Below, in pieces: positions 44,485 through 54,892 of a DNA stretch of 64,000 nucleotides (the first letter of the stretch is position 1; each line of letters starts with the position of its first letter). Origin of the DNA: Symsagittifera roscoffensis (lineage: Eukaryota; Xenacoelomorpha; Acoela; Convolutidae); the NCBI RefSeq assembly GCF_963678635.1, contig NC_087064.1:48343346-48407345 (forward strand), written 5' to 3'. The position numbers and the translations under genes were made by a program. Under the pieces are notes generated by a model that was not told the origin of the DNA, made no database searches, and saw nothing but the letters and a program-made list of their open reading frames with translations.

Positions 44485-45057
44485 CAAAGAGTAGAAGAGC
44501 AGAAGTCGTGTTGCAAGACACAGAGACTGAAAATGTGGAGTTAATGTCGCAGGAGGAGGAGATGGATCATTGACAAATGGGCGAAAAACAAGATGCAAAA
44601 TGAAAGAAAGTGTGAAGAATTTAGAAAAATTAGAACTTCTAAACGACGAACAAAGAACAAAACAAAGAAGCAACGAAAGAGAAGATGTTAAAACTCAGAA
44701 TTAATTTGTGGGTGACAAAAACTCAAATGAGAAACAAAGCAACTAAGTTCACAATTGGAACTGAAGAGAAAACATTAGTTGAGTTTTGAAGATTAAAGAA
44801 TTGGTTGCATTTATAAATTTGCATTATCATTTTAGTTGATAGCTTTAGAGACACTTACTACTTATTTAGAGAGGCTTGAGTGGAGAGTATATTAAAATAT
44901 TCCAACCTGTTTGATTATTTTTAATCAACTAAGACGGCTGATCACTTTGTGGTGACATGAAAGGCTTGGATAATCTCTTGAATAGTGAGGTTATTTCATT
45001 TTTCCTTCTAACCAAAAAGTTCCTTAATTTTAAAATTTAGGACCAGTAACAAATAAA
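44485..45057. other. Purine-rich then AT-rich spacer
   Basis: 44,500-44,690 is purine-rich (many GAAGAA/AACAAAG words); the rest is AT-rich. I find no 3' LTR here, although one would be expected if the cassette belongs to LTR copy B. No gene supported. Confidence 0.55.
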
Positions 45058-45682
45058 TTTCCGAAGGGAAGAAGCGTAGTAGGATAATTTTAGTTTGTTG
45101 GTTGGCAAGACTGTCCTGCGGCCCAACTTTTTTGAAACCTACGAGAAAAAGTTTTAAATAAGAACATAGACATTGGAAGTCAGAAAAAAAATGTTTTATC
45201 TTAAGTATATCCTCAAGAGTGCAGATTAGTGAAAAAATTTGGAGGGATATAATAGTGTAGTATGATGCCATTTATATTCTGCAGTGAGTCGATATGACGT
45301 GGATATAAGTGATTTTCTGCATTTTGTAAATTCTGGTCGATGGCACTGTACCATTTCCATGGAGTCAACGAGACTTAATGAAGACATTGACCGGGCTGTC
45401 CGGGGAGTATGTCTAGCTGGGAAGATTGATGGTTTTGATAAATTAGTGACGTTATTTGAACGATTAGATGTATCGGGACGGGTTAGTTTTGACTTACATG
45501 CTAATTTTCAAAGTAATCTGCACTCTTGAGGATATACTTAAGATAAAACAATTTTTTCAGACTTCCAATGTCTATGTTCTTATTTAAAATTTTTTCTCGT
45601 AGGTTTCAAAAAAGTTGGGCCGCAGGACAGTCTTGCCAACCAACAAACTAAAATTATCCTACTACGCTTCTTCCCTTCGGAA
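45058..45682. repeat. Foldback element with about 170-bp inverted arms
   Basis: 45,058-45,227 (starting CCGAAGGGAAGAAGCG) is the reverse complement of 45,513-45,682, with few differences. The 285-bp interior is a family R exon-like segment. Comparison with 32,030 shows that the right arm is absent there, so it was inserted into family R. It could be a MITE or foldback transposon, or two arms of one inverted duplication. Confidence 0.85.
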
Positions 45683-46135
45683 TGTGCCAAGACACGTAAC
45701 CTTTTATTGTTTCGCACACACTGAAACGGCGAAATCACAACAACAGAATTCGTAGAGAACAATAGTAATCTCAATGACAACAACGACTAAACGGTAGAAG
45801 ATTGAAATTATGGTTACAAATTGTCAGAAACCACTCCGAGTTGTAACGATTTTGCCGCTACAATCGCTACCGAGCAGTTCAAAAGAACCAGGAAGGCTAT
45901 TGTGACGACTTGTCTAGCGTTCCGAGAAGAAATAAGAGTGTTATTTCTCCGGATTCCAGAATTCAGAAGGGTCTCGGCATTGAAACTTGAACTGTTTTAT
46001 ACAAACTTTTAGCTTCCCGGAACGTCTTGAGTTGAATTCAATTAATAAGAATTTCGTTTTCAGATAATGAGAAGCGAGGAGTTGAGTGAAAGGGTTGATC
46101 CATCTTCGATGGAGATGATGATTTTTATCTACTGA
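45284..46135 (+). CDS. Family R two-exon ORF (hypothetical, within LTR-related repeat)
   Basis: Exon-like ORF with an acceptor TTCTGCAG just before 45,285 and open through FLHFVNSGRWHC and LAGKIDGFDKLVTLFERL to SGR, ending at 45,481 before GTTAGT. A matching acceptor GTTTTCAG at 46,063 is followed in the same phase by a short terminal frame (MRSEELSERVDPSSMEMM, stop at 46,133). The donor position and both peptides recur in diverged copies elsewhere. The intron contains the right arm of the foldback element. Function unknown; probably a decaying element-borne or captured gene. No upstream exon identified. Confidence 0.4.
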
Positions 46136-46440
46136 ACAAAAACAATAGTAATATATTATATATGTAGTAGCCCGTTTTTAAAAGTGACCTCGTGGTCTGG
46201 GGATACTGAGAGCCAGCCCTGAGCTCACTATTTTTGCATATAATTAAGTTAATTAGAGCGTTCTGATCGAAGCCGGAAACAATAACGTTTTTTTGTTGAC
46301 TCGACGTTAGAAAGACCACCAAAAGAACTGGCTTTGGCAGAGACGGTGAAAAGCATATAGAGCTGTGTTTAGACGCTAGCCAGTCATTTTAGAACCTAGT
46401 ATGAAATTCCGTCGATATGTACTTCCGGGCCAATGTTACA
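45690..46440 (+). repeat. Family R repeat, plus copy
   Basis: Matches 32,045-32,779 (landmarks CACAACAACAGAATTCG, CCGGAATGTCTTG-like, GCAGAGACGGTGAAAAGCAT). It stops near AATGTTACA and folds back into the next, inverted copy. Confidence 0.8.
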
Positions 46441-47269
46441 CAAAGCCAGTTCTTTTGGTGGTCTTTCTAACACCGGGTCGACAAAAAAAATTTACTGTTT
46501 CCGGGTTCAATCAGAACGCTCTAATTAACTTAATTATATGCAAAAAAAGTGAGCTCACGGCTGGGTCTTAGTATCCCCAGACCACGAGGTCACTCCTAAA
46601 AACAGGGCTACTAATTATTTAATACATTACTATTAATTTTGTTCAGTAGATATAAATCATCATCTCCATCGAAAATGGATCAATCCTTTCCCTCAACTCC
46701 TAGCTTCTCATACTCTTAAAACTAATTCAGATGTTATGAATTCAATTCAGGACATCTCCAGGAAGCTGAAAGTTTGTAAAAATAATGTCCAAGTTCTCTC
46801 CCGAGACTACTCCGGATTCTGGAATCCGGGGTAATAACGTCCTTGATTCTTTCCGGAAGGCTGGACACGTCATCCCAACACCCTTCCTGGTTCTCGTGAG
46901 TTGCTTTATAACGATTCTTACTGCACAATCGTTACAACTCAGAATGGTCTTCTATCATTAATTTCAACTGCTATTCCAATTTGCATTGTTCACCTCGTCT
47001 ATTTCAACAAATATAGTTGTTTTCTCTGAGAAACTTGTTGTTGTTGTATTTTGCCGTTTCATTTGGTGGTAATCTCCAGGTCGTGACGTGTCTTGATTTT
47101 GGAACGAATTTTTTAAAATTAACTGGAAACTCTAAATTAACCCTTCCGAGTTCGTCAAAATGAACGATTAAGACCTCTAATTGATTGAAACAGTCAGTCT
47201 TCTCACTCCGACGTTACAATAAAATTTCGAGTTCCAACTTGCATTTTGACACATTCTGGTCGATTGTCA
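46441..47269 (-). repeat. Family R repeat, minus copy
   Basis: Reverse complement of family R, from the AGAACTGGCTTTG region (46,441) to the R terminus near 47,269. It includes an exon-like segment at about 47,146-47,215 (minus strand, EKTDCFNQLEVLIVHFDELG) followed by GTTAAT. The terminal exon near 46,640-46,700 has TAG at the fourth codon after its ATG. Confidence 0.75.
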
Positions 47270-47975
47270 CAACACTGAAACTCGCGAAAATCAGAACAAC
47301 GATTTTCGTTAAGACAAGCATGACGTACCAGAAATTATAGCAAACGACAGATTTATACTACGGTTGGCGACACTTACGTAAGAAGTTTCCGAATTGTAAC
47401 GATTGTAGCTGTACAATCATTACCGAGAAGTTGCCGAGAAATCGGATGGATAACGGGAGGAGTTTACTACACTCCCAGATGGACGAAAAGAGCGCTTTTC
47501 GTCCGGATTTGAGTTTCCGGAAGGGTCTCGGAAAGAAACTGAATCTGTATTTTTAACAACTTATATGTCCTGAAACTGAAACTGTGTTTGTAACAATTCA
47601 ATTCGGATATGTCCTGAATTGAATCAAATAACATTAAAAATAGTTTTTAAATAATGAGAAGCTAGGAGTTGAGGGTAAGGGTTGATCCATCTCCGATGGA
47701 CATGATGATTTTTATCTGCTGAACAAAAACAATTGTGATATGATAATAAGTAATAGCCCTGTTGTTAGGAGTGACGTCGTGGTCATGGGATAATGAGACC
47801 CAGCCATGAGCTCACTATTTTAGCATGTAATAAAGTTAATTAGAGCGTTCTGATCGAAGCCGGAAACAGTAACGTTTTTTCGTCGACCCGATGTTAGAAA
47901 GACCACCAAAAGAACTGGCTTTGGCAGGGACGGTGAAAAGCATTTAGAGCTGTGTTTAGACGCTAATCACCTCTC
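47270..47975 (+). repeat. Family R repeat, plus copy
   Basis: More diverged plus-orientation copy with the same landmarks (AACGATTGTAGC, TTCCGGAAGGGTCTCGG, GGGACGGTGAAAAGCAT). It joins another inverted R end at 47,975. Confidence 0.75.
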
Positions 47976-48105
47976 CGAATTCGTTCAATTGAACGATTAA
48001 CACTGCTAATTGTTCAAAACAGTCAATCTTCCCGCCAAACTGCTCCAATCAAATTTCGTTGATGACAAGTATTTTCAGGTCATTCTGGTCGAATGTCATT
48101 TTTTC
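47976..48105 (-). repeat. Family R 5' end, inverted
   Basis: The minus strand encodes GKIDCFEQLAVLIVQLNEFG before a donor-like GTGATT. It ends at 48,105 with the terminus TGACATTCGACCAGAATG, abutting the 3' tail of the minus-strand LINE. Confidence 0.7.
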
Positions 48106-48499
48106 CTTTTGTATTCCCCTTAAAGTTTTTTGTTGCCCAAATGTTTTGACTTATGTTTCATCGGTTTAGTGACCTACTTTTGAGTCGTTTAGAGTTAAAA
48201 TGTTTTTATTGCCCACTGGATTGCAAAAATTGCTAAATTCTTAATAGAAAGTTTAGTTCAAGTTTATTCAGGAAATTATTTTTGGCTCTGTTTCCTATTT
48301 TTCTCGGCTTGATAGAAGAAGAAGAAACAGTTACTATACACAATAATAAAATAAAATAAAGGATTTAGGACTAATCCAAGGGTTCGCATAAAACCCAGTG
48401 ATTGGGAGGTTCAATGTTTGTGTTTCAGTTGTTACAGTTAAGTTTCTTCAAATCTCTACAGTTGTTGCAGCCACATAATATCTGCCAAGTGCATGAATC

Positions 48500-50565
48500 T
48501 TATTCGTTGTAGCGCGTTTTGAAGAACTTCGTATAAACTTCCAGCAGTTTAATTTTGCATCCTGGATCAAAGATTATGTCAAATTTGAAGTAATCGTTAA
48601 AAAGGATGGCCAGACGGCAAGCTCGAAACCAGTAATCTGATTCACACTTCTTCAGACGTATTTGTTGGCAGGCAAAATTTCGTGTTACTGGTGTTCTTCG
48701 AGTACCGATGTCTGTGATGGTTACTTGACTACGCCAGTCTATGTCAACTTTTCCGGATAGTATTTTGGCAAACAAGAGAAAAACATGAAGTTCTTGATAT
48801 AAGGAGATTGGAAGGATGTCAAGTTTCACGAGCTTATCCTTAAAGGATATGTTGTTTGTGATGAAGATCCATGATACTGCTTTTCGCTGGATACTTTCAA
48901 GAGTACCTAAGTCGCCTTTTGATGGTTTCCAAAGGGCTGATCCGTAGTTTAAAATTGGCAGAACATAACAGATACATGCGTTCTTTCTGGTCCAAAACGT
49001 TGCTTTTGAAAGATTCCGTTTTAGGATGAAGAGAGCGTTCAAGGCTTTTTCGGTCCTTTTCTTTGCATGCAGAGTCCACGAGAGTGTGTCATTTACGAGA
49101 ATGCCCAGATATTTCATACTTTCAGTTGTTTCAAATTCATGGTTTGACAGTGCAATAGGAGCTGTACCTTTAATGCAGAGCACTTTTATTTTTCCTAAGT
49201 TCGTTGACATGAAATTTTCGTCACACCACCGCCACAGTTTTCTAACGTCTATATTCAGTGTTAAAGGGTTGTCGCCTACAATTTTGTAGTCATCAACATA
49301 ACCGAACGATTTGGACATGACACATGATGGAAGATCGTTTATGAAAACCAAGAAGAAGAGCAGTCTGAGGATGGAGCCTTGTGGTACGCCACTGAATACT
49401 TCTAATTCATCTGAAACAGTGTCATTTAGTCTCACAGTTTGCTTCCGTTTATAGAGTTAGCTTCTTAACAGATTCAAACAGTTTCCACCAATCCCCAGAG
49501 CAGCCAACTTTTGTATGAGAAGCTCATGCGTGACTTTGTCAAACGCTTTCTCGAAGTCTATGAAGAAGATATTCAGATAGGAGCAGCTATAGATTCAGAC
49601 TCTAAGCAGCTATAGATTTCATGCAGATATTCTATAAGGTTCGTTATAGTTGACCGTTTGGGTCTGAAACCATGTTGGGCTGATGCCAGAGTTGGGTAAA
49701 CAATTGGAATCAGCTTCTCGAAAATCAGTTTCTCTAGCAGTTTTGAAACTGTTGAAAGCAGGCTGATAGGCCCGTAATTACTCACATCTTGTTCATCTCC
49801 GTCTTTGAGTATTGGTGCAATTTCACTGACTTTCCATTTTTCCGGAAATCGGGCTTTATTTGCGATGAGGTTAAACAGTAAGTGCAATGATTTCGGCAGT
49901 GACTTGGAGAGACTCTTCAGAAGTAAGTTCCCGATCTTATCCGGTCCTTTGGCTTTATTTACGTCCAGTAGTTGCAGAGCGTTTTCTTTTTCATCGGTTG
50001 TAAAGTAAATCTGATTTAGTAGGGTGCTATTTTGTTCGCCTATTTTCGTATAGTAGGTGTTTTGAGTGAACACTGATTGAAAATATTCGTTGAATAATAT
50101 TACTTTTTCAATATCTGTATTGGCAGTTCTTTGATCCAAAAAAATTTCGGTAGGGATAGTGTTCGACTTGGTGAGCGACTTCAAGTATCTTTGTATGTCG
50201 CTGAATTTGCCTTCCTTGAAGAGCCTGTTTGTAGACATTCAATTTTAATTTTGTTTGACGGCGTGGGCTGCCGTTGTTGTTTCAATTGAAGTGTTTTTAT
50301 TTTCTTGATGAGGTTTGAAGAGTTGCCACTTACCCATGGAGCCAGTTCGGACCTATGTTTCGTAGTTATTGGAAGAAGATCCTTTAATATTTCATGTAGC
50401 CACTTATACCAAAGTTCAACCATCAAGTACACGTTGCTCATGCAGTATGGTCGGAAGGGATGTTGGAGAATGATCTCATTAATTTCTTTCCAGTTAGCTT
50501 TCTTGTATGCAAATATACCGAAGTCTAGCTTTTGTTTGGGAGACGGTGAAGAGATTTGTACAGGT
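48500..50565 (-). pseudogene. LINE ORF2, reverse transcriptase part (minus strand)
   Basis: Frames 50,441-50,181, 50,238-49,573 and 49,435-48,500 make up the RT. Landmarks are AKGPDKIGN, ISLLSTVSKLLEKLI, QHGFRPKRST, FFIDFEKAFDKV near 49,560, GVPQGSI and FGYVDD near 49,300, then a long C-terminal region with LNYGSALWKP and RACRLAILFN. It has a frameshift near 49,575, a stop near 49,455 and a shift near 50,240, so it is non-functional. The YVDD box itself is intact. Confidence 0.85.
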
Positions 50566-51194
50566 CAGATGTCAAACGAGACTTTAGCTTGATAAGGTTT
50601 GTGATCAGATTTGAAGAGACTTCTCAGATGATTATCAATGACTATGCTTGTCACATAGTGGGTTTTTATGAGTTGCTGAAAATTTGATTCACATAGTTCA
50701 TTGAGGATTGTTTGCTCGAAGAGAGATGTTGACGTCATTGAGGGCCAGTGTGTAGATGAAAGATTGATGTCTCCAGCTATATATGAGCAAACAGCACTGT
50801 ATTCGAACTGTTTTCGCCTAATGAACTTTAGGAGCTCAACGATGCCCGGAAGAGTCCATGTGTACGCACTGTTTGACGGGGCGCTGTAAAGACAACATAT
50901 TAGGAATGTTTTAACTAAGCTTACACGAATTATCACACAGTTTTGAAAAATTGAGTCAATTTGAGAGCTTGGAATGTTTTTGCTTACTGCTATCAGTACA
51001 CCGCCATGCTTTGTCAACCCTTTATCAGATAGTCTGTCTTTTCGATGTATCGCATAGTTGGTTAGAAACAGACCTATATCGCTAATGCTCTCTGTGAGCC
51101 ACGTTTCTGTTAGGCAGATAATTTGATAAATATTTTTCACTTGAACGGCATTGGAGAAATTTGTTCGGCGTTGGTATTCAAGTATACTTCTCAC
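50565..51194 (-). pseudogene. LINE ORF2, endonuclease part (minus strand)
   Basis: APE-like endonuclease segment with ICLTETWLTE, a GGVLIAVS strand, AGDINLSSTHW and KSDHKPYQAKV. The block that normally holds the N-x-LD-L motif before SDH appears deleted, and the frame ends at 50,565. The start is not certain; the frame opens near 51,195, 34 nt after ORF1 ends. Confidence 0.8.
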
Positions 51195-51227
51195 ATTGTA
51201 AATTAGTATATTTATGAAAGCTGCTAG

Positions 51228-52105
51228 TCATTCGTCCGCCACGGGAAGCTTCTCTTTTGTCCACTTTGCGCCCTGTCGAATAAACAGGGTTGCGTTACGA
51301 TCACGCAGATTTTTCGGATCAGTGCCTTTATTTATCAGTTCTCGTCGTCTCACAAGAGCTAAGTTTTCAAGATCAGCTTCTTCTTTTGTCAGTTGTTTGC
51401 TGAGAAAGATTGGTTGACTGAAAGTTTTCAGCTTTCTCGCCGATAGCAGTACCATTCGACGCTGATATGCATTTGGAACTTTTAATAGGATAGTTCTCGT
51501 TTTGTTCTCTTCATATCGACCAAGTCTTATGACGTCGCCTATAATAGCATTGACTTCCATATGGGTTAGTAGTTTTTGAACTTCTGCAGGGTCGTGTTCT
51601 TGGCGTACTCTTGCTTCTTTTTCCGTTGATTCTGGGATACCACGTATACGAATTCCAACGAGTTCTTCGGGAGGTTTCGGCATTTGTTCTTGTTATTTGG
51701 TAATTGGACTATTTTGGGCTGGTTGCCCGGAATCGGGCGGTTTCCTTTTGAGAAGCGTTTTGATTTCGGACACAGTTTTCTTGAGGTCAGTCATTTCGGT
51801 TTCAAGGTTTTTCATCTGACTTTCTTGGTGTTCATTTGAGACCGTGTTCACATGGGCAGATTGTGCAAGCTTTTCGTGGCGCTTCTCTTCGATACACTTG
51901 TTACAAAGTAAGGCATTTTTTCCAATAGCCAGTACTCCATTGACAGCCGCTTCACTCAGGCCAGTACAATTTTTAGTCAGATGCATTTGACAGCCACGGA
52001 CGAAGCAGTCGAATGAACTTTCATTTTTCAGGATTTTCTCATCACAGGTGAAGCATGAATCAGAGATTGATTTGACTCGATTTCAAGTGTTATGTTTAGA
52101 CATAT
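51228..52105 (-). pseudogene. LINE ORF1 with PHD-type zinc finger (minus strand)
   Basis: One continuous frame from an ATG near 52,105 with two in-frame stops (TGA near codon 7 and TAA at 51,691). The N-terminal Cys-rich domain runs from CFTCDEK to LLCNKC, PHD-like. A coiled coil follows (KNLETEMTDLKKTVSEIK). The C-terminal half has IRIRGIPES, VIRLGRYEE and LRDRNATLFIRQG, an RRM-like ORF1 arrangement typical of CR1/Jockey elements. It probably binds the element RNA. Confidence 0.75.
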
Positions 52106-52152
52106 GTTTAGCCTAATTGTTGTGATAAACTTATTAAATAGTTTCATATACT

Positions 52153-52950
52153 ATGATGACGGGGACACGTGGACGCTTGAAGAGTGCTCAAAATTCACCG
52201 TGTACATCCTGCAACGCAGCCGTGAAGAAACAAGACGAAGGAATGCAATGCGATAGATGTGGCGAGTGGTGGCATCGGGCGTGTACGGACATCCCGCAGC
52301 AGTTTTACGACCATCTATCATCGGTTCGTGGGATTATGTGGGCCTGTGCGAACTGCCTTGACAATGCCAAGACAGCAATGAAGACGTCCATTCGAGATAA
52401 GTCTATTGAAACTTCTCTAGAATCTATCAAAACTGAAGTCATCAATCTTAAAGCAGCTCTTGTATCCACTGATACTAAGACAATTGTAAATGGCCACACA
52501 GCAACGCCTGTTACACCTGATGATCAAAGTAAAATGGGAATAAGAATAAATGGCGTGCCTGAACTTTCCAACCAGAAAATGCATGACAGAATGGATTCAG
52601 ACTTTCAAGCAGTCAGAAAAGTTATGGAGTATTTGGGAGAGCTTGGCAATGAGCCTATTACTGATTCCTTTCGGCTGGGAAAGTATCGATCTGATGCTAC
52701 CAGGCCGAGAACCTTGCTGGTGATGTTTAAGAATCCATGGCTGGTTCGTAAGTTGCTGGCTAAATCGTATATCTTGAAAGATTATTCTGATAGCATCTAC
52801 TTATCCAGAGAGCTTACTGTTGACGAAAAGAAATTGGAGTCGCGTATTCTCTTTGAACGTTATAAACTTGTCGAAACCGGTATCTCAAAAAATAGACTGA
52901 GAGTTAGAGATTTAAACTTGTATCTGGATGGCAAAGAACATGTGTTTTGA
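52153..52950 (+). CDS. LINE ORF1 protein with PHD finger (plus strand)
   Basis: Intact 265-aa ORF from ATG-ATG. Residues 17-60 form a PHD-type zinc finger: CTSC, MQCDRCGEWWHRAC, WACANC. A helical linker with an SIETSLESIKTEVINLKAAL coiled coil follows. The C-terminal half (from about 130) has IRINGVPELS, FRLGKY, LLVMFKNPW and LRVRDLNLYLDG, an RRM-like domain. It is expected to bind element RNA in the ribonucleoprotein. It is diverged from the minus-strand LINE ORF1, so this is a different family. Confidence 0.75.
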   Translation: MMTGTRGRLKSAQNSPCTSCNAAVKKQDEGMQCDRCGEWWHRACTDIPQQFYDHLSSVRGIMWACANCLDNAKTAMKTSIRDKSIETSLESIKTEVINLKAALVSTDTKTIVNGHTATPVTPDDQSKMGIRINGVPELSNQKMHDRMDSDFQAVRKVMEYLGELGNEPITDSFRLGKYRSDATRPRTLLVMFKNPWLVRKLLAKSYILKDYSDSIYLSRELTVDEKKLESRILFERYKLVETGISKNRLRVRDLNLYLDGKEHVF

Positions 52951-52977
52951 CTAGCCAACCGCAAAATTAGTCTCCGT

Positions 52978-54892
52978 TTGCTGAATGCCCGTTCATTGAA
53001 AAAACATAATGCCATTTATGAACTACAGTGTGATGCCAGTTATCACGGATTTGATATTATCTGTATAACTGAGTCTTGGTTAACCACGGACATTAATAAT
53101 TCGTTTATTGCTATTCCTGGGTATAATATATTTAGGAAAGACCGCAGTTCGTTGAACTCAAACAAAACCACAGGCGGCGCTGTCTGTATTTTTGTTCGTG
53201 AAGGTATTGTCAGTGATCGGTGGACTTGTCATCATTTTGATCAGTATGAAATTCTGTGGCTGTCACTTAGCGTAGGAAATAAATATTTGTTGGTATGTTT
53301 GGTTTATTTCCCACCTGATGCTACGTATGGCTGTCAGCTAGAAATGCATATCTCACATTCCATCAATGTCTTCAGGGACCAGAACCTATCGTCACTTGTT
53401 GTACTCTGTGGGGATTTCAATAACTTGGATACTGATGACCTCGTATTAGATTGCGGTCTTTACGATGTTTGTACGGAACCCACACGCGGGAATAATAGAC
53501 TTGACAAAATATTGTGTTCGGATGAAATTTATTTCAATGGTATTGAACGATTTACTCCTACTTTGAGAACGGACAATATGGGTTTGGTTGCTTATCATGG
53601 TGTTGAACAATCTGAAAAGAAGGTTGTTTACTTTCGTGGCCATAGATTTGCCAACAAAAATCATTTGAACTATTTGCTGGATACCCATGATTTAAGTTAT
53701 TTTCTTAACTACAACGATCCAAATGTGTTGTTAGGGGAACTTTCTAACGAGCTTCTGAATCTGTATAAGGTCGCCTGTCCATTGAAACGTGTTGTTCTTA
53801 GCTCAAAGGATCCACCTTTCATGACTCCGGTTATCAAATACCTTTTAAGGAAGAAGCATCGACATACACGTCGAGGTAAACTTGCGGAAGCGAATGCTGT
53901 CGGCCTTCAAGTTCGTATGTTAATTACTAAACGTGCCTTTTCTGATTTCAGTGGTCGAAACTGGTGACAGCGTGTGAATACTTTATTGAATAAGAATACA
54001 ATAGCCCCAGATCGCACCTGTGCTTTTTCGGCTGAGCAGCTTAACCAGTACTATAATGGCATCTCCATTGCTTCTGGAGGCCCATTCAAGCCTACTTATT
54101 TGGAGACTACAAATGACGGTCCGCAGTTTTCGCTCTTGCAAATATTTAATGCCATGAAACGCATTAGACGTACCGCTACTGGCCCAGACGCTCTGCCGTT
54201 TTGGATCTTTAAGGACAATGCTCACAATTTGGCCGAAATCTATTGTCATATGTTCATATTGTGCTTGGAACAAGGTATTTTCCCGGAGTTTTGGAAGCTT
54301 GCAAAAATATTTCCCTTGCCAAAGTTTCGTCTCCAAAGCAGCCAAAGGATTTGAGGCCTGTCTCTGTTACTTCTGTTATGTCCAGAGTGTTTGAAAGGTT
54401 AATTTACCAGAACTATATGCAACCTTATAACAGATGGCTTACACGTAACCAGTATGGTTTTCGTAAACATTCTTCTACTTCTTGTTTGCTCATTAGGCTG
54501 CAATATCATCTCTGGAATTTCCGTGAAAACTATGATTATGTTCGCTTCTTTTCTCTAGATATGTCAAAAGCTTTTGATACTATTTCCCACAAGAGTGTTA
54601 TAGAAGGAGTAATCAATATTGTCCCAGTAGTCGATCCTGCGGTTGCCAACGTAATCATTAACTTCTTGCAAAATAGAGCCCATTATACATCTCTCAATGG
54701 CTTGGATTCAACTGTTTTGTATACTAATCAGGGTGTCCCTCAGGGCACTGTCCTTGGTCCGCCTCTTTACAATTACTCTACCCATGCTATTGATGTTTCA
54801 GATATTTCCACCACGTTATCAACTTATGCTGACGATAACAATCCTCTTGTAGCTGGCTGCAATAGCGCTGACAATGCTCGGGAAGTTATTAG
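52978..54892 (+). pseudogene. LINE ORF2, endonuclease and partial RT (plus strand)
   Basis: The endonuclease starts at LNARSLKKHNAIYE, with ICITESWLTT, GGAVCIFV, LCGDFNNLD and NNRLDKIL. The usual SDH near the end reads TDN, so a catalytic His appears lost. An in-frame TGA sits at 53,965. RT begins with ATGPDALPFWIF, then a frameshift near 54,325, PKDLRPVSVTS, NQYGFRKHSST, LDMSKAFDTIS, GVPQGTVLGPPL and YADDN. It ends at 54,892. Clearly dead. Confidence 0.85.

Larger units (their letters stand above)
48106..52145 (-). mobile_element. CR1-clade LINE, minus strand (near full length, inactive)
   Basis: Non-LTR retrotransposon reading leftward: short 5' region, ORF1 (about 52,105-51,228), ORF2 (about 51,195-48,500) and a roughly 390-bp 3' UTR ending in an A-rich AAAGGAAAAA. 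APE-type endonuclease, RT with a YVDD box and the CR1-like C-terminal region are all present but interrupted. Sam/Frodo-type CR1 elements of nematodes are the closest families I know by layout. Confidence 0.85.
52146..54892 (+). mobile_element. CR1-clade LINE, plus strand (3' truncated, inactive)
   Basis: A second, different CR1-type element reading rightward, head to head with the first. It has ORF1 (52,153-52,950), a 27-nt gap and ORF2 from 52,978. The RT gene stops abruptly at 54,892, just after the polymerase box, where the gypsy LTR terminus begins. Loss of the 3' half is not what target-primed reverse transcription produces, so later insertion or recombination is likely. Confidence 0.85.

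Noticed and set aside
44485-45057. Possible 3' LTR of the deleted element
   Set aside because: No similarity to any LTR copy in the window; the purine-rich stretch alone is not enough to call a polypurine tract.
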